A stretch of DNA of 64,000 nt, from positions 136,147,927-136,211,926 of the forward strand of contig JALGPY010000002.1 of the NCBI GenBank assembly GCA_023055425.1. Reading direction: 5' to 3'. The position numbers were made by a program, and so were the translations under genes. This DNA comes from Linanthus parryae (taxonomy: Eukaryota; Streptophyta; Magnoliopsida; Ericales; Polemoniaceae). Shown in pieces: positions 1 through 10,217 of this stretch (positions within the stretch are counted from its first letter, which is position 1; the number at the start of each line of letters is the position of its first letter). The notes beneath the pieces were generated by a model. It saw only the letters and a program-made list of their open reading frames with translations. It was not told where the DNA came from and made no database searches.

Positions 1-1261
1 CTAGCAGGTCCAGAGAACCAAACACCTGCTTCCCTAAAGGCGTATCAAAAGCGTGTTGATGACGCTAATGATGCGGCCTGCCTTATGCTATGTACCATGA
101 CTTCTGAGTTTCAGAAGCAACACGAAAACATGAATGCTGTCGATATGATTGAGCATCTGAAGCAGCTCTTCCAAGAGCAGGCAAGGGTCGAGAGGTATGA
201 GGTCTCTAAGGCACTGTTCAAGTGTCATCTGGCATAAGGGAACCCGGTGGGATCCCATGTACTCCGTATGATCGGGTACTTGGAGAATCTCGTCCGGCTA
301 GGGTTCCCGGTCGGCCAAGAGTTGGCAACCGATCTCGTATTGCAATCGTTGCCCGAGAGTTATGGACAATTCATCATGAACTATAACATGAAAGAGATCG
401 TGAAACCACTGCCAGATTTACTCAATATGTTGAGGACAGCTGAACAGAGCATCAACAAGGGTAAGGGCAAGGCCATTATGATGGTGCAGAAAGGAAAGGG
501 CAAAAGGTTTGCCTCATCCTCCAAGGGCAAAGGCAAGTCAGTTGCCAAGTCCAAGGAACCTGCCCTTAAGCCTGTTGGTGGCATGCCAAAGGTGTGACTA
601 AAGGTGAGTGTCACTACTGCAGTCAGCCTGGAAACTGGAGGAGGAACTGCCCAAAATATCTGGAGGACAAGAGGCTTGGAATAGTGATTCCACCACCACC
701 ACGTATTTTTTGTTGTAGATGTCAATTTAACTGTCTCTAGATCATGGGTATTAGATACTGGATGTGGATCTCACATTTGTCGAAATGTGCAGGATCTAAA
801 GAGAAGTAGAAGATTGGCTAAAGGGGAGATATATATGCGTTGGAAATGGAGCAAAAGTTGCTGCGTTGGCCGTGGGCGTGTGCGAGCTATCTTTGCCTTC
901 AGGATTAGTTTTAGAATTAAATAATTGCTATTTTGTGCCTGATATGAGCAGAAACATTATTTCTATTTCTTAATTGGACAAGGATGGTTTTATTATTTCA
1001 ATAAAGAACAATTGTTGTTCCTTTTATTTGAATAATATTCACTATTTTAGTGCGCAATTATTTAATGGACTATATGTCCTTGATCTAAGAAATACTGTCT
1101 ACAACATTAATACCAAGCGGATTAAAATAAATGATTTAAATCCTGTTTATTTATGGCACTGTCGTTTAGGCCACATAAACGAGAAACGTGTATCTAGACT
1201 CCATAAGGATGGACTACTAGACTCATTTGATTTTGAATCATATGAGACATGTGAGGCTTGT
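1..1261 (+). pseudogene. Copia A gag, zinc knuckle, protease and GAG-pre-integrase part (broken)
   Basis: The sequence aligns with the first third of the Copia B polyprotein: gag, the CX2CX4HX4C zinc knuckle (near 610-660), a protease with a DTGCGSH active-site motif (near 757) and the H-x-H zinc segment of the GAG-pre-integrase domain (LWHCRLGHINEKRV near 1,152-1,195). Compared with Copia B, a GAA codon has become TAA at 235-237, a frameshift lies near 580-597, another near 830, and TGT has become TAA at 971-973. In the intact relative this polyprotein is cut by its own protease into capsid and enzymes. Here it is a dead copy, cut off at 1,261 by the G1 insertion. Confidence 0.93.
1257..1261. 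repeat. Target site duplication of G1, left copy (CTTGT)
   Basis: CTTGT directly precedes the TG of the G1 LTR and recurs directly after its CA end at 24,063-24,067. The uninterrupted Copia B sequence has a single CTTGT at the same place. A 5-bp duplication is usual for Ty3/gypsy integrases. Confidence 0.95.
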
Positions 1262-1885
1262 TGTGTACGAGATAATCCTGCAGAGAGAATTTAATATACG
1301 CCAAGAGTAGGGGATAGAAAGAACACAGGAAGAGTAGGGTTGTGTGTAGGGAGAGAGTAAGACAATAGCACTGTATGAGAGAGAGACAGGATTTTGGCAG
1401 AGCTTCCGCGTATCTCAGGTGATTCGCCCCATTGTATGGAAGGGTTAACGATCCTATATATAACAGTGAATGTGACCGTTGTAGTGGGTTAATGCGCCCA
1501 TTAATGGCGGCTTAATTAGCTTAACCACAACGGCACGTTCGTCCGCGTATATAGGGACTGTTACGGCACGTTACCCGCATATACCGGAACCGTTATGAGG
1601 TTGACCGGGTTGACCGTGTTTATGGAGCTCGTGCCATAAATCTCTCAAAGCAGTTACTAGGGGTCGCGCGCGGGCTTGGTTGTCGCTTGCGCGCGACAGG
1701 ACTTACTCTAGCCTCCAAACCACTAAGTCCCTACAAGTCCCGTGTGGTGGTATGCGAGGGCCCTGTCTCGCAGCCCCCACGTGGATCAGCGCGGCTGGAC
1801 ATCCAGTGTGTGTGGAGCACAGCTAGGTGTGCTAGATGGTCGCCACGTGGCTAAGATCTGCCTGTCTAGAAAGCACTTATCTACA
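1262..1885 (-). repeat. G1 3' LTR
   Basis: A 624-bp repeat paired with 23,439-24,062. It begins TGTGTACGAGA and ends ATCTACA as written on the plus strand. A purine-rich GAGAGAG segment and a CCTATATATAAC TATA-like block (seen as TATA on the minus strand) occur in both copies. It is the 3' LTR because the polypurine tract adjoins it on the inner side. Confidence 0.95.
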
Positions 1886-1899
1886 TTAGCCCCCTTTCT
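1886..1899 (-). other. G1 polypurine tract
   Basis: On the minus strand the bases just before the 3' LTR read AGAAAGGGGGCTAA. This purine run at the LTR edge is the expected primer for plus-strand DNA synthesis. Confidence 0.8.
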
Positions 1900-2635
1900 G
1901 CGCGTGACGACACACAGCCGGATAGGCTTCAATGCGCAGGAACCAATGTACGCGTCGTCACCACGCTCCAATTCAAATACACACAAATTCATCCCCCGTG
2001 CGTGTCATTATGACCTAAATCCCTAGAGTCGTGCTGTATAGTCTTTTAGGGTTTTAGGCATGATGTCAGCTTGTCCTGTGATTGCGCGATTCGACGGTGA
2101 CGGTTGCGATTCGACCGCTGAAAGGACGCGACCCCTCATTGTTTTTGGATAAATACTCTGTGCTCTCCATTGTTGCAAAGCATCACTTCTTTCTCTTAAA
2201 GTGAATGATACCAGGAAGCCTTCAAGAGCAGATTCAAGTGATCAATCATCAGTTCGTCCTTGTCAATCGTCTCCTTCAACTGGCTTCATCTAAACAAGCT
2301 TTACCAAAACAAGGTTGGGTTTGCTCAATTCCATTTAATGTACTGAAATATGCTTTGAACTGTTTTGGATCTGCAAACCCGTGGCTATTTGAAACATGTC
2401 ATTCGTTGAGACTTGCAAAAAGAGACCTTGTTCTTAACCCCATAACTGATCTAATCACCGGATTTTGAATGTGGGGCTTCTGAAATTCCAAGCAATATAA
2501 ATGATTCCGAACTTCTAAACCCAGAATTGACCCTGAACTGTTCATCTTCTTTTGACAAAACATAGTTGCTTCAAACTGAAATTCAAACTGAGTGTGTGTA
2601 TTTCTCCCCCCTTTTTTCTTGCGCTTCCACAGGAA
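1900..2635 (+). promoter_or_regulatory. Candidate promoter and 5' leader of the antisense PMD gene
   Basis: This stretch lies between the G1 polypurine tract and the PMD reading frame. A TATA-like GATAAATAC is at 2,149-2,157, followed by a pyrimidine-rich CACTTCTTTCTCTT. An open frame starts at 2,205 and could be a short first exon. The bases before the PMD ATG read CTTCCACAG, a good 3' splice site, so an upstream intron ending at about 2,632 is plausible. No function has been shown; the call rests on position and motif resemblance. Confidence 0.35.
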
Positions 2636-4148
2636 TGGCAAAGACAAAAGGAACCAAACTCGTTAAAGAGGTCGAAGAAATACCTGATCTTCCCCAAACC
2701 TTATGGCGGAAAGCCCCCTATTTGGGCGGAAAAGATTTTTATCACGCTAGGGTTAAGGTGAAGAACCTGCCGACTCCTGTTCCCTCTGGAGAGTTTCAAA
2801 CATTGACCCCACCTGTTAACGCTGCCATGCTAGAATTTATCGATTCCAAGGATGTGGTTCGATTAGGGGTTGAAAATGGGTTTTTCCCCCATACTGCAAT
2901 TTCTACCCAAGCATTTGTTCGGAAATTGGACTTCATGGATGAGTGGATTGACCACGTATTGACCCACCATGCCATCGCATTGAACAATGCTGGAATCTAT
3001 TTCGCAGTCCGTGCTATGAAGGGTGCTGCCGTGAAGTTGGACCAGTCCATGCTTCTAAACCTTCTTTCCCGCTATTCGCCAGCGACTCACACCTTCCACT
3101 TTGCTGAGTTCGAGGCTGCTCCCACTCTGGAAGATGTACAAATGTTGTATGATCTTTCTCCTGTTGGTGAGGTGGATCCTCTGAGTCCTTTGAGGACTGA
3201 TGCAGAACTTTCTCTGTACAAGCAGATGGAGGAATGCTTGTCGGAGGTAAAGAAAATTTCCACACGGTGGACACCTGCGAAAATTCTTCCCGACTGGCAG
3301 TTGGTTGATACATCTGCGAAGAACACATGGGGCAAGTGGGTGCAGTACTTCTTTCGCGACTATGCGAGTAGCAGTGTCACCAAGAAATTCCTGATCCAGA
3401 ACCCAAAGGCGAAGAATTATGTGAACGGGAAAGGGTACCATCTCACCTTGTGTGGCTTTCTTTGCGCCTGGTTGTTAAGGTACCTAATTGATGGCCACCC
3501 TCATGATGGGGTTTTCTACCATGTCCTCCCTCTTGCTGTGAGACTAACCCTTGGTCAGAGAGTCGCACTTGGGCCGCTAGTCTTGGGCACCCTGTATCAT
3601 AGATTAGACCAACTGGTTGTGGCGACCAAGGACTCTCGCGGTTGCCTTGATGTGTTGACTTATGTTAACATCGCATTCCTGACCATGTGGGTTTTTGAGC
3701 GATGGCCCTCCTAGGCTCCTATTCCTTCTAAGCCCAGCAAATGGTGTGTCCCAGGTGCGGAGGATGAACTTTCCAGTGGAAGAGCTACTCGATGGTTTGG
3801 AACCCATTTTCCTAAGTGTACCTAGAGCCTGATATGCGATGATCGAAGAAAGTTTACGGCTAGGCCTTATGCCACGTGCATTGAAAATGTGCGATGGTTC
3901 CCAAATTTGTATCCTGCCAAACCTGTTGCCTTCTCGGAAGAGCTTCTTTTCGAGGGTCATGAGCGCTTCCATGAGCGCTATCGCGAATTCTTCTGCTGGT
4001 GTCTAGGGGGCTCTTTTACTGGTCTTGCAGAGTATGCTCGTGAGCTTACTCCCAGGTACGAGAGGATCACAGTGGATGTCGATCCCACTCGCGTTTCTCC
4101 CCAGTTAGATTTGATGCGGTGGCGCCATCAGTCTGGCCTAGATCCATT
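2636..4148 (+). pseudogene. Antisense gene of G1, PMD (plant mobile domain, aminotransferase-like) part
   Basis: The frame from ATG 2,636 (an in-frame upstream ATG at 2,566 is less likely, because it precedes a CAG splice acceptor) encodes about 360 residues, then stops at TAG 3,712-3,714. The same frame continues past that stop and a second TAG near 3,823 up to 4,152. The protein resembles the plant mobile domain: PTLEDVQMLYDLSPVGE, a central FLCAWLLRYLIDG segment, and a C-terminal FLTMWVFERW motif. PMD proteins occur both as host nuclear factors and inside transposable elements. Here the gene runs opposite to gag-pol, just inside the 3' LTR. The in-frame stops make this copy a pseudogene; the family assignment is from motif recognition, not a search. 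Confidence 0.75.
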
Positions 4149-6990
4149 GTAAGAGGCTGCTACAAGCGGCTGCTGTCTGGCGAATGCCAAACGATCCTGA
4201 GGAGTAACTTTCCCTTCGATCAACCTTCAGGTGGACGCGCAGGTTGCTACTCCAAGAATTGGGTTGCTTACTGGACTACCCAGCAGGCTTGATTTGAGAC
4301 ACAGTCGACCCCTCAACCCAGCAGAGCTCCTGTGATCAAGAGAAATTCTTTCCCCTTCCGTCCTAACTGTAGTTTGGATGACTCCCAGTATGGCTGCTAC
4401 TCCTTGCTGGACCATGAGAACCACTTGTGCCCCTCTACCATCCTTGAAGAGAAGATGGCGGCAGTTACGGATGGTGCTTCGCATGTTATCAAGTACAGCG
4501 AAGATTTTGCCAAGGTAAACAATTTCCTTTGCGCGTGTTAAGTTTCTTTACTTTGATGTGTCGAAACATATGCTCCATTTTCTATTTTAGTGCTATCTGA
4601 GGAGGTTTGCATCTGGTGAGCGCTCCAAGTCACTGATCAATACCATCGTTGCTGCGAGAAGGCAGGGTGAGCAAATTATTCTAGCAATGGGAATGGCTCC
4701 CGCAATCGAGGCCCGAATTCGCGAGGTAATGGACGCATTTGCTGACTCGCTGATAGACAACACCCCAGTTTTATCTCCTCCTAGGAACGCTCCGTCTCCT
4801 CCCGCAGACGTTGCTCCAAGGGAAAAGAGACCAAGGCAGAGGGGAATCACAATCTCTTCTCCTAGGAGTGCTCCAGCTTCCTCTCCTGCGAAGTCCCTTA
4901 CCTCTAAGGACAAGGGCAAAGGTCGCATGCCAAGCAAGGCGCGGAAAGAGCTCGCAGTCGAGACTTTGGTTCCGTTTGGTCAGGAGGAAGAGGAGGATGA
5001 GAGGAGGGAGGTGAGAGAAAGAGACGATGATGAAGAAGAAGAGAGAGTCGAAGATGAAAGAGAAGAAGAAAGAGGTGAGATACAAGAGGAAGATTCGGAA
5101 GGTATCTCGAACGAACTTATTTTCTCATTACTTTAGCTCTCACACTCTTTATTGAACAGTTTGTTCTTTCGCATATGATGATGCATAAACCATCAGCGGC
5201 CTTCTGGCCAAGAAGCAGAAAAGGGGTTCTCACTCTGGTGTTTCCAGCAAAGCCATAGACGAGGACATCCTTGCCGAGTCTAGAATAACTGTTGCGGAGG
5301 CTGCTGAAAGAAGAAGGAAGCGAGAAGAAGATGAGATCAAACTCATAAAGCAGAGGAGTTTGGAAGAGCAACATGTTGACGACTTGCGCAGCAAGCCAAT
5401 GAGGAAGATGCGGCGGATGATTTCGATGCGGCTGCTTTGGAACAGGCTCAAGCAGATTTTGAGGAAATCGCAGGTGGTAAACAAGGTGAGATTTTTAACC
5501 TTGCTGTGACTTATCAAGAAGTGATTACAGGTGCATTAAAGCATGGCTTGTCAAAAGCCGACATCCGCCGATGGCTAGTAAGAAAGTGCGGTGAACCCTC
5601 AGGTAATTATTCAAGCAGTGTTCGTAAACTAGGCTTAGTAACCCAAGCATCATCATAACTGGTTTATTTGCACCCCAGGTCACGCCCACCTTAAGGATGC
5701 TTAATGAAGATACCCTAATAGGATATGGTGTCGCGTATTTAGCATATGATGAAGATGCCACAATCCCACCTACGTGTTGAGGTGCTTGCTCTTGATCTAT
5801 CAAAATAACAAAACATTGTATGATACAAATTACCTCACATTTTCCTATCTTGAATCGCAGGCGATGCTGATGAGGCCATGCCGGAACAAAGAAGTCAACC
5901 CTCTGTCTGATGCTCCAGAGCGAAGCTCTCATGTTGAGAAGCCTGTCGAAGCTGCCGAGTATGCAGGAGAGCCCTTGGAGGATGTCATCGAAGGATCTGA
6001 TCATATCAAGGCTGACACCGTGCTGATGGAAGAAGATGTTGACGCCGCAGCTGATGAAATGGAGACAGATGCTGCCGGGGCTGAGGTTCGTGAGAATGAG
6101 AAGATTGTGGAAGACGGAGCATCACATGCGAATGTGAATGTTCCGATGAATGCTCCCGAGCCCCACAAGCTCCTCGCACCCGAAGGAGTTCCTAATCGAG
6201 CGCCAGCTACTGCAGTTGCCATTCCTCCAACAGAGATAGAGCTTCCAGAGGTTCCTCAAGCATGGAGTTTTTGGAGCTCGCAATTAGGAACTGCAATCGC
6301 ACCTGTTGCGGCCTACACCCTTCCTGCCAACTATGAGGAACCAGAACTCGCAGCTGATAGACGAGCAATGGAGCGAGGACAGACTTTGGCCCTTCCAGCA
6401 ATGCGCATTCCTTCTTTGCGCGAGATCCTTGAAGGAACCGGTATGTTGCCATTTTTCGCATTTTACATCCTCATTTACAAGTTTCATGCTCTAAACTTGA
6501 ATCCACACTATTAGGATTGAAGCAAGCTGATGTGGACTGGCTAGTTCAGATCCGTCTCTCCTATCCCCGGTCATTTGCGAGATCTCTAGAGATAGAGCCT
6601 TTTAACAGGAGACTGTTCTTGACCGAAGCCATCTGAATTTTGGAGCAGCTATCTGCGGCCACCCCTGCGACCATTTCTCCTCAAAGTGCGCACCTGCTTT
6701 TCAGCATGTGCCAAGGCCTTCATGCCAAAGTTCAAGGCAAGCTGGGCTTCGGGTATCTTCTCAACAGGGTCACCCAGATTCGCGCAGCTGTGAATTTGAA
6801 GCGCGACTTCCAAAATCTCGCAGCTGAAGGGCGAAAGGTAGAGGAGAAAAGGCAGAAAGCTGAAGAGGCTGCCAAACTCTTCCATGAGATGAATGCCAGG
6901 TAGGAGCAGCTGAAGCGAGAAGTGGACCAAGTGAGAGATACATCACTCTCGTTTTCTCCTGATGACCCTCTGATCAAAGACTTATTTTGA
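4149..6990 (+). pseudogene. Antisense gene of G1, acidic and coiled-coil tail with introns
   Basis: These exons follow the PMD exon. Candidate introns with GT..AG ends are 4,515-4,590, 5,102-5,196, 5,603-5,860 and 6,441-6,514; a first one probably begins at about 4,148. The exon at 4,591-5,101 ends in a long Glu/Asp/Arg-rich stretch. The exon at 5,861-6,440 is Ala/Glu-rich. The last exon is a heptad-rich coiled coil ending FSPDDPLIKDLF before TGA 6,988-6,990. Damage includes stops at about 6,634 and 6,901-6,903. G2 carries a homologous tail (32,995-33,847) whose end reads FSARDSLLKDF and whose last intron sits at the same place. PMD proteins of elements commonly have such low-complexity tails; their role is unknown. 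Confidence 0.68.
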
Positions 6991-7363
6991 AAACAGCAAG
7001 TATTTGTTTGAAACATTATTGTAATGTTGCTAGGTTTTCTCCCCCCTTTTTTATTCAAGACTTGCATGCCCCGTTTTGCCCTTCCAGGGATTTGCTCAAG
7101 CATTTTATGCGTATCAATTATGACGTCACATAGTGACATATCTGACTTGATTTTCGCGCTAACTACTTATTAGATAAGCACAATTTCCTTGGGAAGTCCA
7201 CCCATATTATGACCTTCCGTCATTAATTAGGGCACGCCACCGAATCGTCATATCCTTTAGTAGGGTAATTGAATGTTACCTCTTTTAAGACGCAAGTAAT
7301 TGATTCTTATCCCTTTTCCAAGCTTTGCTGACTCAGCTGGGGAACTGAAGGTTCTCCGTAGGG
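6991..7363. other. G1 spacer after the antisense gene
   Basis: This AT-rich stretch follows the TGA of the antisense gene and presumably holds its 3' untranslated region. I see no gene in it. Confidence 0.4.
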
Positions 7364-7373
7364 TCTATATAAA
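7364..7373 (+). promoter_or_regulatory. TATA-box candidate (TCTATATAAA)
   Basis: A canonical plant TATA box, TCTATATAAA, lies 36 bp before an ATG at 7,409 on the same strand. It is outside the LTR and in the antisense orientation relative to pol, so it would drive a separate transcript. Confidence 0.4.
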
Positions 7374-7408
7374 CCCTACCTCTTGCTGCTTGGGTTCCTC
7401 ATCCCAAA

Positions 7409-7756
7409 ATGTGGCTTGCCATGAGTCCTTACGACTGGTGGCTTCAACGCTTGTTTTTTGTTGATTCTTGGCAATTTCAAGTTATGAAACCTGGGTTTGT
7501 TCCTTGTGCCATAGAAATAGTTTCCAATATCTTCTTTATGAGGCTTATTGATCTTTATAACCATTGTAAAGAAGATGCATATAATACCTCATGCTTGTTC
7601 GAAGATTTTTCTTCGTCTATTATGTTTGCAGGTCGTATTTCCGGCTGCCTTCCGGCGAGGTGCAGTGATGTACTGACCTTCTTACCAACTCGTAATGAAC
7701 GGAGTGTTTCTCCTCTAGATTTCCCGGAGGAGAACTATTTGCCTCCACGTTCTTGA
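7409..7756 (+). CDS. Hypothetical 115-codon ORF in G1, antisense to pol
   Basis: I do not recognise this protein. It starts MWLAMSPYDWWLQRLFF and has a hydrophobic first half and a basic, Ser/Pro-rich end. It begins 36 bp after a good TATA box and ends at TGA 7,754-7,756. No counterpart is visible in G2, so it may be a chance frame or a G1-specific acquisition. The strand is that of the PMD gene. Confidence 0.25.
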   Translation: MWLAMSPYDWWLQRLFFVDSWQFQVMKPGFVPCAIEIVSNIFFMRLIDLYNHCKEDAYNTSCLFEDFSSSIMFAGRISGCLPARCSDVLTFLPTRNERSVSPLDFPEENYLPPRS

Positions 7757-8184
7757 ACTAGGGGTGGAGAGCCATTGTGCTCGTCTCCGTGGAAAAGGAG
7801 CTTCCTGCCCCAGGAGTTGCTCCCTGCCTGTTCTTCCCCGCCGCATCCGCCTGAACATGTGGTTCATCTGGCATATCTCTTGGGAAGAAGACCAGACAGA
7901 GGCCTTGTGCAGATTCGGGATCTTGACGCTAACGTCGCATAGCTTTGTTAGGAACATTAGGCCGATCATTTTATAGTAAGATTTACCTTACCATTAGCTT
8001 TCACTTGTAAGCTGATATCTAGACAGATAGATTGTAAGTCATTTTGACTCTTAATGAAGTACACTTTTGAGTATTTGCTGTCCTTCGCTTTGATAGATCA
8101 GTTTGTGATATCGCATGCGAGTCGGCTGTAAAACAAGTTATGTTTCTTTCGCCTTTTGCATTTGGATATTTGCCTGCATTTAGA
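7757..8184. other. Spacer in G1 with no recognisable gene
   Basis: AT-rich sequence between the 115-codon ORF and the hairpin array. It contains TATCTAGACAGATAG-like fragments near 8,015-8,030 that resemble the array motif, perhaps worn-out repeats. Confidence 0.4.
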
Positions 8185-8495
8185 TCAATTTAAATCGCAT
8201 TCAAGTATTGCTGATCTCGGCAGATAGGCTTCAAGATCACTTTAGATCGCATTTGCATAGTGCTGCTATCTCGGAAGATAGGCTTTGGGATCACTGAAGA
8301 TCATATTTGAATATTGCTGCTATCCCGGCAGATAGGCTTTGGGATCAATTAAGATCATATTGGATTAGTGCTATCTCGGCAGATAGGCTTAAGATCAATT
8401 AAGATCGTCTTTGATTAGTGCTGCTATCTCGGCAGATAGGCTTTAGATCCCATGAGATCGTATTTTAATAGCGCTGCTATCTTGACAGATAGGCT
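8185..8495. repeat. Tandem hairpin array in G1, about 53-bp period, six units
   Basis: Six units carry an inverted repeat of the form CTATCT-CGGC-AGATAG at about 8,213, 8,266, 8,320, 8,371, 8,424 and 8,477, giving spacings of 53, 54, 51, 53 and 53. Each unit also contains a GATC(N)6GATC or similar pair. The array sits between the converging 3' ends of pol (minus) and the antisense gene (plus). G2 has an analogous array with different units. Confidence 0.88.
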
Positions 8496-8591
8496 TTTTA
8501 TTGTAAATAAGCGGAGAAGTAAACAAAGCAATGAAAAGACAACCATAGTCATAAAATTCTTCTCATTTGGGATTATTCTTTTATTATAAGC

Positions 8592-8637
8592 ACCTTCATA
8601 TGGGAGAGGCGAAATTACAAATCCCTCATATGGGAGG
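8592..8637. repeat. Pair of CATATG-loop hairpins before the G1 pol end
   Basis: Two small inverted repeats, CCTTCATATGGGAGAGG (8,592-8,608) and CCTCATATGGGAGG (8,624-8,637), lie just downstream of the pol stop in pol orientation. The second 14-mer is identical in G2 at 34,692-34,705. Confidence 0.75.
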
Positions 8638-8708
8638 AACGACGCATGAGTCTATCGTAATACTAGACATAAATAGGCATTGTAATCTGATGCATGTAAG
8701 AAAAGAAG

Positions 8709-10217
8709 TTAAGGATAATACTTCTTATTCCAACGCATGTTGACTGAGCTTGGGGTCGTGGCCGTCCCATGTAGCCTCTGTATATTGCAGTAGCCACTGT
8801 GAAAGACTTCTTTGACTTTGAATGGTCCTTCCCAGTTGGCTGTGAACTTTGGATGAGCCGCCTCCCGCATGCAGTGATCGGATGCGCGCAGGACCAGGTC
8901 CCCAACCGCGAAGTCTCGATGTTGTAATGTTTTGTTGTACGCACGGGCGATCCTCTCCTTGTACCGTTTATTAGTCCGCTTGGCTTGCTCTCGCTTTTCT
9001 TCCAATAAAATCAGGTCATGGTCACGCTGATTGTCGTATAGTGCGTGAAAGGCCAACCTTGCAGAGTTGATTTTTACCTCCGCCGGTACTACAGCTTCAG
9101 CTCCGTAGCATAAAATAAATGGGGAGACTCCTGTGGGAGTCCTCGGAGAAGTTCGATAGGCCCACAACGCGATGTTCAAAGAATCGGCCCATTTCTTATG
9201 ATCGTCCACGACCATCTTGCTCAAGATTCTTAGCAGCGTCTTGTTGGTTGCTTCTGCTTGACCATTCCCTTTTGGATAATAAGGGGTAGAGCAGACCTGC
9301 CTAATATTGTACTCCACTAGCTTTGCTGCCACCTGGCGATTTACAAAAGGGGTACCATTATCTGAGAGGATTGTGTTGGGAATCCCGAACCTGTATATGA
9401 TGTTTTCTTGGATGAAATGTACCACAGCAAGTGCGTTTGCTGTCTTCAGTGGTATTGCCTCCACCCACTTGGTAAATAGCTCGGTTGCGGTATGAATGAA
9501 CTGGTTCCCATGTGAGGCTGGTCGGATGGGACCAACAAAATCTAGAGCCCAAGTGTGGAACAGCCATGGTGTCCCTAACGCGTGTAAATCTACAGCAGGG
9601 GAATGCACGAGGTTGACTTTGAATTGACACTCCTGGCATCTCCTTACTTTAGTGCGGCGATCCGCTTCCATGGTGGGCCAAAAATAGCCAACTGTGAGGA
9701 GCTGTCTGCATAATTTCGCACCTCCTTGATGCTCTACTTGGTGAGAGAGATCCATCACCTCTTGTGCTTCCTTGCTGTCTAGGCATCGAAGTAGGTTACC
9801 CTCGTGACCCCTTCGCCAGAGTATGTTTTCTTGCACTACGTACCGAGATTCCTTTCTTTTCAATTTCTCGGCTTCTTTTCTTGACTCAGGCTCGATTCCT
9901 TCCGTGAGGAAATCAAAGAGCGGCTTCCTCCAATCCGCATCATCATCAACCAGAGAAATTGTTAAAGAATCCCTGATCAATGCGCAACTCTCGCAGTTCC
10001 CTTGAATTAACGCAGCAGCCGTTGACATGCCCAGCCAGTGAATCCCATATCTTTGGGCTTTCCGATAGATTGAAACCTCACTTTCCCCGCAAGTATGCTG
10101 GTGAATCTTTTCTAACAGTGCTTGTCCCTCCTGCTGCGAGACGCATCGCATGAGTATTCCATCTGGGCCTTTGTAGTAGAGAGCGTTGTCATGTATGCAG
10201 TATCCTTTAGTGGATGC
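8709..10217 (-). CDS. G1 integrase region of pol (uninterrupted over 480 codons)
   Basis: On the minus strand 480 codons run open from 10,151 to the stop at 8,709-8,711. The HHCC zinc finger (SHQVEHQGG ... CQECQ), the DDE catalytic residues (D in ALDFVGP, D in SDNGTPF, E in GNGQAEATNK) and a basic C-terminal DNA-binding part are present. Integrase inserts element DNA into chromosomes. There is no chromodomain, as expected for Tat elements. A TAA at 10,215-10,217 separates it from the second RNase H in the same frame, so it is not joined to the rest of pol in this copy. The domain itself looks intact. Confidence 0.9.
   Translation of the reverse strand, partial: ASTKGYCIHDNALYYKGPDGILMRCVSQQEGQALLEKIHQHTCGESEVSIYRKAQRYGIHWLGMSTAAALIQGNCESCALIRDSLTISLVDDDADWRKPLFDFLTEGIEPESRKEAEKLKRKESRYVVQENILWRRGHEGNLLRCLDSKEAQEVMDLSHQVEHQGGAKLCRQLLTVGYFWPTMEADRRTKVRRCQECQFKVNLVHSPAVDLHALGTPWLFHTWALDFVGPIRPASHGNQFIHTATELFTKWVEAIPLKTANALAVVHFIQENIIYRFGIPNTILSDNGTPFVNRQVAAKLVEYNIRQVCSTPYYPKGNGQAEATNKTLLRILSKMVVDDHKKWADSLNIALWAYRTSPRTPTGVSPFILCYGAEAVVPAEVKINSARLAFHALYDNQRDHDLILLEEKREQAKRTNKRYKERIARAYNKTLQHRDFAVGDLVLRASDHCMREAAHPKFTANWEGPFKVKEVFHSGYCNIQRLHGTATTPSSVNMRWNKKYYP

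Noticed and set aside
381..725. Minus-strand ORF of 114 codons over Copia A gag
   Set aside because: It is a shadow of the gag frame; equivalent shadows appear over the same region of Copia B and C.
3014..3441. Three minus-strand ORFs of 82-128 codons over the PMD exon
   Set aside because: All are shadows of the PMD frame, with no shared domain and no counterpart in G2.
8185..8495. Array as a CRISPR or satellite
   Set aside because: Units are degenerate hairpins with variable spacers inside a plant element; only six copies, confined to the element.
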